Positions 18,682-23,938 of a stretch of DNA of 23,938 bases are shown piece by piece. The DNA comes from Chara braunii. Lineage: Eukaryota > Streptophyta > Charophyceae > Charales > Characeae. Below the pieces are notes generated by a model that searched no databases, was not told the origin of the DNA, and worked only from the letters and a program-made list of their open reading frames with translations. Location: positions 17,817 through 41,754 of the forward strand of contig BFEA01000941.1 of NCBI GenBank assembly GCA_003427395.1. The letters are read 5' to 3'. The position numbers and the translations under genes were made by a program. Position 1 is the stretch's first letter; each line of letters begins with the position of its first letter.

Positions 18682-19282
18682 CAGGGTTACTAGCCCGTAC
18701 GTACGGAGGCCCCCAGGCGGACGTCCGTACGTTCGAGCGTTCGGGGTCCGGTACGGGGCCCAAACCCGACGGCGTTCGGCCCCCGCCGAAAAATATTTCG
18801 GGGCCTAAAAATATATTTTTTTTTCTGATTTTTTTTTTTTTAATTTTTCTATGACGTGAGGTACATGCCTATGAATTTTCAAATCATTTGGCTTACCCAG
18901 ATAAGAATAAAAAATCGTCAAAGATGGCGGTGACAAAACGTGCTCGACCACGTTTTTTTTCACTTTTTACTTCTTGTTTTCAATTTAGTTCGGGGTTTAA
19001 ACAATTTTATTATTTTTTGAAACTTTTTTGGTGGGTTTTTTATTATGTTAAGTACACATCTATAAATTTTCAGGGCATTTAGCTAAGCCCAAAAAAAAAA
19101 AAAATCGCCAAAGATGGCGGTGTCGAAAACATGTTCGCTCACTCACTAAATTTAATTCTCTTTTTATTTTTATTTATTTTTATTATTAGTATTTGACGGT
19201 GTCGAACGCATCCCCAAGGGGTCCCATACGTTCTAGCGTTCGGGTTCGCGCATTCGGCCCGTCTCGAACGCTGGTTACCCTG
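18682..19282 (-). mobile_element. complete non-autonomous hAT-like element (copy 3)
   Basis: The 601-bp element starts CAGGGTTACTAG (B end) and ends GCTGGTTACCCTG (complement of the A end). A perfect 8-bp target duplication GATGCATG lies at 18674-18681 and 19283-19290. It is copy 2 in reverse: the terminal ~95 bases of its right end match the left end of copy 2, and its left end matches the right ends of copies 1 and 2. Two modules read CAAAGATGGCGGTG (about 18919 and 19109). It has no coding capacity. Confidence 0.85.
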
Positions 19283-19290
19283 GATGCATG

Positions 19291-19650
19291 TCTAAATTTT
19301 TTTTTTTAATGCCCGGATTAAATAATTTATCTTACTAATCTCTCGTGAAGCTCTTCTGTGATATCAATATTGACCTTTTAATCTTTATCCGCACCGTTGA
19401 TTTTCAACAGATCTAATGAAGTCAAAGAAATATAAGTTCATTTTCGAAGCAAAATTATATTTTTCTCTAATTATTTATGACTTTTTCATTTCTTGTCTTT
19501 TAAACAAATCCTAGGGACTACAAATTTATTTGCTTTTAGTAAACACCCAAAAAAGTTCAAACCTCTGATTCGTCACATATTATTTTTTAAGTTATATTCC
19601 ATGAAGAACGATTTTTAAACTTCCATCAGATATAAGATTTTATGGGTAAT
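19291..19650. other. AT-rich stretch, no gene seen
   Basis: No open frame of note on either strand. It probably belongs to the 3' side of the decayed minus-strand element. Confidence 0.4.
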
Positions 19651-19654
19651 TATT

Positions 19655-19975
19655 TTTTAACTCCAATCAAATCCTGTTATCTTTATCAAGAACCCAACAA
19701 CGTCGACCCTAAAAACCACAAAAGTAGCACATCGTCTATAGATGAAGTCGCTTCACTAACCTTCTATTAATGCCAAAGAATAATAAAAACCTGAACTCTA
19801 CATATTATTTCATTCTTTATGCATAAGAGTGACACGCTGATACTATTTCTTGTTAACATATCGATTGCCTGACACAATAACATCATTCAGATAGACATAA
19901 AGGTATGTCCTAAGGCGAATTCCATGATGTGCATAATCTCCTTCAAATTAACCACGCATCGCTTTTTTTCCTTCT
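19655..19975 (-). pseudogene. decayed Ty3/gypsy-like pol fragment (copy 2)
   Basis: On the minus strand the translation shows, in order, KKRCVVNLKEIMH (about 19925-19962), YLYVYLNDVIVSGN (about 19863-19905, one frame away), GFYYSLALIEG and LIKITGFDWS (about 19660-19692). This follows the Ty3/gypsy order KLYVNLKKCEF, YLGHVIS, LG..NYYR.FI..F, then LL+K...F.W. Several stops and at least one frameshift show it is dead. The nucleotide landmarks GCACATCGTCTATAGATGAAG (here) and GCGCATCGTCCATTTGATGAAG (near 14685) tie it to copy 1. Confidence 0.35.
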
Positions 19976-20890
19976 TCTTAGTAAAATTTTCACCCTTTAT
20001 TTTGTTGATATACAATTGAACATATCCTTTATATCATATGATGTTGATATATAAATATTTTTTTTTATTGTTTATTTATAAGATCTATCATATTGCTCCT
20101 TACCAAAAATTCCTGACATGAGCAGATTTCACGCCGATCCTCGCAGAAATCCTAATACGCCACCACTTAAATATAAAGGGAACTAGTTTAAACTTTAAAA
20201 CAAATGAGATCCTTATTTTTTGCCATCACATATATCTTTTTCACTTATATTTTTATCTCACATTTAGTAAAAAACCTCAAGGAATCATTCATAAGGTTAT
20301 CTTGACCTTCTTCCGAATGACATTTTATCATGAAACATCATATTAATATTTTTATTTCCTTACAACATGTCATTTATTTTTTATTTTAATAATAAAATTA
20401 AAGATATTTTACTATGAGTAAAATATATCTTTGTACAAACAATTTTATCCTACTTTCTTCCTATTATCAAGCTTTATATGTAAATATTCTCGGTTATTTC
20501 TTTTACTAACATTCGTACAAATTTCATAATAAGCAGTTGCCCACAATTCACTTATGGAAAATTGCCACTAATTTTATTTTTAAGATTTATATATTTTGTT
20601 ACTACAATCCAAAATTTATAGAAAAAATATTCTTGGAGATCGATAACTTTGAAGATATCGCTTTTACCTTAGTCAAATAACAACGAACATTTTTTTCTCA
20701 AAGCCACCTTTCTTTTTTTTCACTTGTGCAGGAACGATATGTTTACCATTCGTAACGACAATCATAATTTTGAAATTTTTTTTTTCTTCTATCAACTAAG
20801 ACATGACCAATTTTCATTTAACGCTCGAAAAATAATTTTTTTATTATTCTTCTCTTCGCAATCATTTAACAACTGTAGTGATCTAATCCA
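19976..20890. other. AT-rich stretch, no intact gene
   Basis: It lies where the reverse-transcriptase body would be if the flanking minus-strand fragments belong to one element, but I could not identify a YxDD motif. Plus-strand frames are short and Phe/Leu-rich. Confidence 0.4.
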
Positions 20891-20893
20891 ACT

Positions 20894-21015
20894 AGTATTT
20901 TCACCTTTCACCCAAATTTCAACGATATCCCTAGATTAAGTTAATTTCTCGTTAACAATAGTATTTTCACCTTTTACCTAAATTTCAACGATACACCTAA
21001 CTTCTCGTTAACAAT
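20894..21015. repeat. tandem duplication, ~66 bp
   Basis: 20894-20959 and 20960-21015 both run from AGTATTTTCACC through AAATTTCAACGATA to TCTCGTTAACAAT. The second copy has lost about 10 bases in the middle. Confidence 0.8.
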
Positions 21016-21786
21016 TTTTTTTTTTCCTTCTTGAAACGGTTGTCTTTCACACTTTCCTTTTCTCTTGAATTTATCGAAAACATTCGAATGTAGTAAGAAT
21101 TTTTAAAACTACGAAAGACTAACACCTAATATAAAACTGTTATAAAAAAAACAAATCATCTCGATAAGAAGTATAATAAATGATAATAAAAATATAACTA
21201 TATCTGCTTAAGTGTCTCATCCATCGATGGAAGTGCATTATTGAGTCATTATCTTTACATCTATATGTTTGAGTCATCGAACATTAACCTTTGACTCCTC
21301 CTTCCTATATACGTGGGCTTACACCAAGTGAAATCCCAACATATACGTAATGTTTATGTAGCAAAAACAAAATTGGTTATCTTCACGATCTTCACCTAAC
21401 TTGGACAAAATCAGTTACTTTGTCCTTAAAGTTTTATGATCGGCCTTCAATAATTGTTTTTGTGTGGACACTGCAACTCAACATTCAGCGTACAATTCTT
21501 GAGCTCCACGTCCACATCACACGGACTTCAACCGTTCTGATACATCTAAATTCTCCTCTATGCTCGTTTGTTTCATCGTTTTTTTTTACCTCCGGTTGTT
21601 GTTGTTGGACTTTAAAAATACAAATCCTCACCATCAATATTTTCATATTTTTGCTCCACGTTTGCAACCACCACTCGCTTCGAACAAGCAACATGTTAGT
21701 GTTCTTACACACGCGTTACATATCCCTACAAAAAATAAAGTTCCTCTAAGTGTCACTTCGTATCCTCCATCAAGGTTGCTTGTACT
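21016..21786. other. AT-rich stretch with short frames
   Basis: A 109-residue plus frame (21420-21749) and a 75-residue minus frame (21485-21712) overlap each other. Neither has recognisable homology. On the minus strand, sequence just downstream of 21787 stays open for ~40 codons after a stop, so it may continue the gag-like pseudogene. Confidence 0.35.
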
Positions 21787-22607
21787 CTAGGTCAAAGTAC
21801 CAACTCCAAGGTTGCAACCACTACGGGATGAATTGTTTTCTACGAAAGTCTTCACCGTTACTGGTTTTGAAGCAATTTGTATCGTCCTTACTATGCTAAG
21901 AGAACAACTTTTTCTTAGTGATCGACTATATTGGAGCTCGTTGCCATCTGTCATTGCTTGCTTCCCAGAGATATCTAAGTGCAACCCTTGTGCTAGTTCA
22001 ATGACATTATCTACCTCCTTATTTGTAAATAACATCGCGAAGATTTCTGTAGACATTCATGTTGCCTTCTTCTTAACTGCTGACTTCGTTTTTATTTTCC
22101 TCTTGACTTGTGTACTAATCTCTTTCTGCATCACACACCAATGTCTAAAAATTGGCACGTCTACTATGTGTGTGTCAGGAGCAGTGTGAACACTCTTACT
22201 CCTTCCACTTTCGTCCTTTTGATTCATCATTTGCCAGGAGGAAAGCGACAAGATCCTTCATTCCTCTAGAGAGTTCACCATAAAATCTCCTAGTTACACT
22301 TGTTTCAAAAGAAGTACCTCTTCAATGCCTCCCATTGCCCACATTGTTTAGAAGCCCAACGTCCCCAAGCTGATCTTTCAGTTGAAGAACTTGGGACTGC
22401 ATCGCGAACCTCCTCCTCATTTTCAACCTTTTCTCACCTCTCATACCAGTATTTTCCGCAGTCAAGCTTGTAGCGACCTGTCTTGCCTCGATCGTAACAT
22501 GCTGGAGGTCCACGTCTTTAGAAAACCTTTGTGTTCATGTCCATCTTATTGTTGGATTGAGAATGTCGTCGTGGTACTGATACGAAATGTCCACTACGGG
22601 AGATTGC
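21787..22607 (-). pseudogene. decayed gag-like frame with a broken CCHC zinc knuckle
   Basis: Minus-strand frame with stops at 22518-22520 (TAA), 22434-22436 (TGA) and 22057-22059 (TGA) and at least two frameshifts. At 22458-22499 it reads CYDRGKTGRYKLDC, which matches the retroelement zinc knuckle CX2CX4HX4C in spacing with the second Cys and the His both changed to Arg. A charged stretch follows (EKVENEEEVRDAV), then ELSRGMKDLVAFLLANDE in a shifted frame, then ~154 codons with one stop. Near 21825-21845 VENNSSRS faintly recalls a protease D(T/S)G(A/S) site. The gag-then-pol order with 19655-19975 suits a Ty3/gypsy element on the minus strand. It is not functional. Confidence 0.4.
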
Positions 22608-23240
22608 TTCAACAAGAACTTGACATCATTATTATTGTTGACTCTCATCTCCTATTGCCAACTCCTCACTTCAGCTCAACCACTAATGGTTACAAAGTGT
22701 GAACATCAGGCATGTACTCAAAAGAGCAACTGGAGCAGAAACACAAACAACCTTCTTTTAAGCCTATACCATGTATGCCTAATTGAGCTCTTTTTTTTTT
22801 TTTTCGTTTGCTCCCTGCTGCCGATTCTTTTTGGAGTTATTTTGTTCACAGATTCATCAGTGACTGTTCAACCATATGGGCTACGTTGTTCGCATCATAT
22901 GCTTACTTAGGCGTATTTGCTGCCTGTCATTTAGAGGGAGTTTGTTGCACCCCCCTTATCCGCATTAAACCACCAGTACCTTTCCTAACTCTCAAGTCCG
23001 AACCTCCCACTACCAATACGCTGAGCCTTGCAAAGCCTAAAGCTATCGGTAGCGGGACTGTCTTCCCTTATGAAAACGAAAAAGAAAATAAACAAATAAA
23101 CAAAATTATACTTAAAAAAAAAAAAAAAATTGAAGCAGGAGAGAGAGAGAGAATAAAAGTGAAAATGAGAATCAATTTTCCTGTAAAAGAGCGGAAAACA
23201 TGAATTTATCCTTTTCCAAGATCAGAAATGAACGGGCGCC
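22608..23240. other. intergenic stretch, no confident gene
   Basis: Short plus-strand frames (for example 22808-23203) have no recognisable domain. T and A runs lie near 22791 and 23115, and a short (GA)n near 23139. A somewhat more GC-rich segment (22930-23070) could be part of a retroelement end, but no primer-binding site or repeat partner was found. Confidence 0.4.
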
Positions 23241-23245
23241 GGGGG

Positions 23246-23248
<3 letters not shown>

Positions 23249-23297
<49 letters not shown>

Positions 23298-23339
23298 TAA
23301 TAATCGCTCTCTCAGATTATTACGACGACCGACCGTAAT

Positions 23340-23376
<37 letters not shown>
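23249..23376. repeat. (AG)n and (CT)n arms of one large inverted repeat
   Basis: (AG)n at 23249-23293 and (CT)n at 23342-23376 are complementary and enclose a ~48-base spacer. The spacer has its own small inverted repeats (ATTATTAATAAT, and GATTATTACG with CGTAATAGTC). The whole can fold as one hairpin. Confidence 0.85.
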
Positions 23377-23380
<4 letters not shown>

Positions 23381-23404
23381 CCGCTTTTCTTATTTAACTG
23401 TAAC

Positions 23405-23793
23405 TTTGTCAAAATGGACATTTTTTATTTTTTGAACAAAACTGAAACCGAGTTTTTTGCCCGAACACTCGTCCAAATTTGCTGCTCCTGAGGGTCCTGT
23501 GTTCTTAAAACGTCGGATCCCCTGGATGTATATGGACTTGGCTGAATACCAGATACATCCAGGCGGTCCAAACAGTCCTGCCAGGATGTATGTGGTCTCA
23601 AGCTACATCCATATACATCCCGCCTGGATGTATTTGGTCTCAAGCCGAGTCCATATACAGCTAGGGGGTCCAGCATTTTAAGAACGCCGGACCCTCAGGA
23701 GCAGCAAATTTGGACAAGTTTTCAGCCAAAAACTTGGTTTCAATTTCGTTCAAAAAATTAAAAATATCCATTTTAAGAATTTTTGACAAAATG
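23405..23793. mobile_element. foldback palindromic MITE-like element
   Basis: Almost the whole segment is an inverted repeat around a centre near 23590. Mirrored landmarks, from the outside in, are TTTGTCAAAA, ATTTTTTGAAC, AAACTGAAACC/AAATTGAAACC, CCAAATTTGCTGCTCC, TGAGGGTCC, GTTCTTAAAA, GTATATGGAC and ATACATCCAGGCGG. One arm has a ~10-base indel. The same short peptide-like string SKFAAPEGP appears on both strands because of the symmetry, so overlapping open frames are not genes. No target duplication was identified. Confidence 0.7.
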
Positions 23794-23803
23794 GGAGTTA
23801 TTT

Positions 23804-23857
23804 GCAAAATGAGAATGAATATTCCCTTGAATGCAGGAAGATTCATTCCCATTTTGC
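23804..23857. repeat. 54-bp hairpin
   Basis: GCAAAATGAGAATGAAT (23804-23820) and ATTCATTCCCATTTTGC (23841-23857) are inverted copies with one mismatch and a 20-base loop. Confidence 0.8.
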
Positions 23858-23868
23858 ACATGAGAAAC

Positions 23869-23871
<3 letters not shown>

Positions 23872-23938
<67 letters not shown>
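23872..23938. repeat. (GA)n microsatellite at the window end
   Basis: An uninterrupted GA tract of at least 33 units runs to the last base. If this is also a contig end, the microsatellite probably broke the assembly. Confidence 0.95.

Noticed and set aside
19725-19745. SIDDVL as the reverse-transcriptase PRIDD motif
   Set aside because: On the minus strand it lies downstream of the thumb-like segment, the wrong order for reverse transcriptase, and the better-fitting frame there reads differently.
22808-23203. 131-residue plus-strand frame
   Set aside because: The second half is Lys/Glu-rich translation of A and GA runs; the first half has no recognised similarity.

Overview
The window looks like nuclear DNA of a plant-lineage eukaryote. 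My best guess is a streptophyte (charophyte) alga or another plant with a repeat-rich genome, but this is inference and no marker gene settles it. The reasons are a plant-type flavin-containing-monooxygenase-like (FMO-like) protein, many microsatellites, MITE and hAT-like elements, a possible tRNA-derived SINE, retroelement debris, and no sign of operons or prokaryotic gene density.

Region by region: 1-1190 holds a small MITE-like inverted repeat, a 39-bp tandem duplication, a (TG)n microsatellite and a solo end of a repeat family that recurs near 11.3 kb. 1195-6780 (minus strand) is one uninterrupted 1861-codon reading frame and the only convincing gene. Its two ends are recognisable halves of an FMO-like flavoprotein. 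Between them is an insert of about 1270 residues, mostly low-complexity (Gly, Glu, Ser, Asp, Arg, Pro). 6781-7800 is the upstream flank of that gene. It carries a TATA-like (TA)n tract and two tandem copies of a ~310-bp unit rich in CACGTG/ACGTGGC boxes. 7800-11340 is gene-poor and contains homopolymer and microsatellite blocks, a hairpin MITE, a cluster of CACTTGAATTCAAG-type palindromes and a possible SINE head. 11347-12109 is a foldback element with long inverted arms and internal 140-bp tandem units.

From about 12.1 kb to 22.8 kb the sequence becomes strongly AT-rich. I find no intact gene there. It contains decayed minus-strand frames whose order (zinc-knuckle gag-like, then pol thumb/RNase-H-junction-like) suggests old Ty3/gypsy-type elements. 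It also contains a cluster of three copies (17.05-19.29 kb) of a short non-autonomous hAT-like family, one with a perfect 8-bp target duplication. At 13754-14055 there is an assembly artefact: a complete 38-bp Nextera mate-pair junction adapter between two identical 132-bp copies of genomic sequence.

23.2-23.94 kb holds (AG)n/(CT)n arms, a ~390-bp near-perfectly folded palindromic element, a small hairpin, and a terminal (GA)n tract in which the window ends. The genes do not form a pathway: the window is one unusual gene beside a repeat graveyard.
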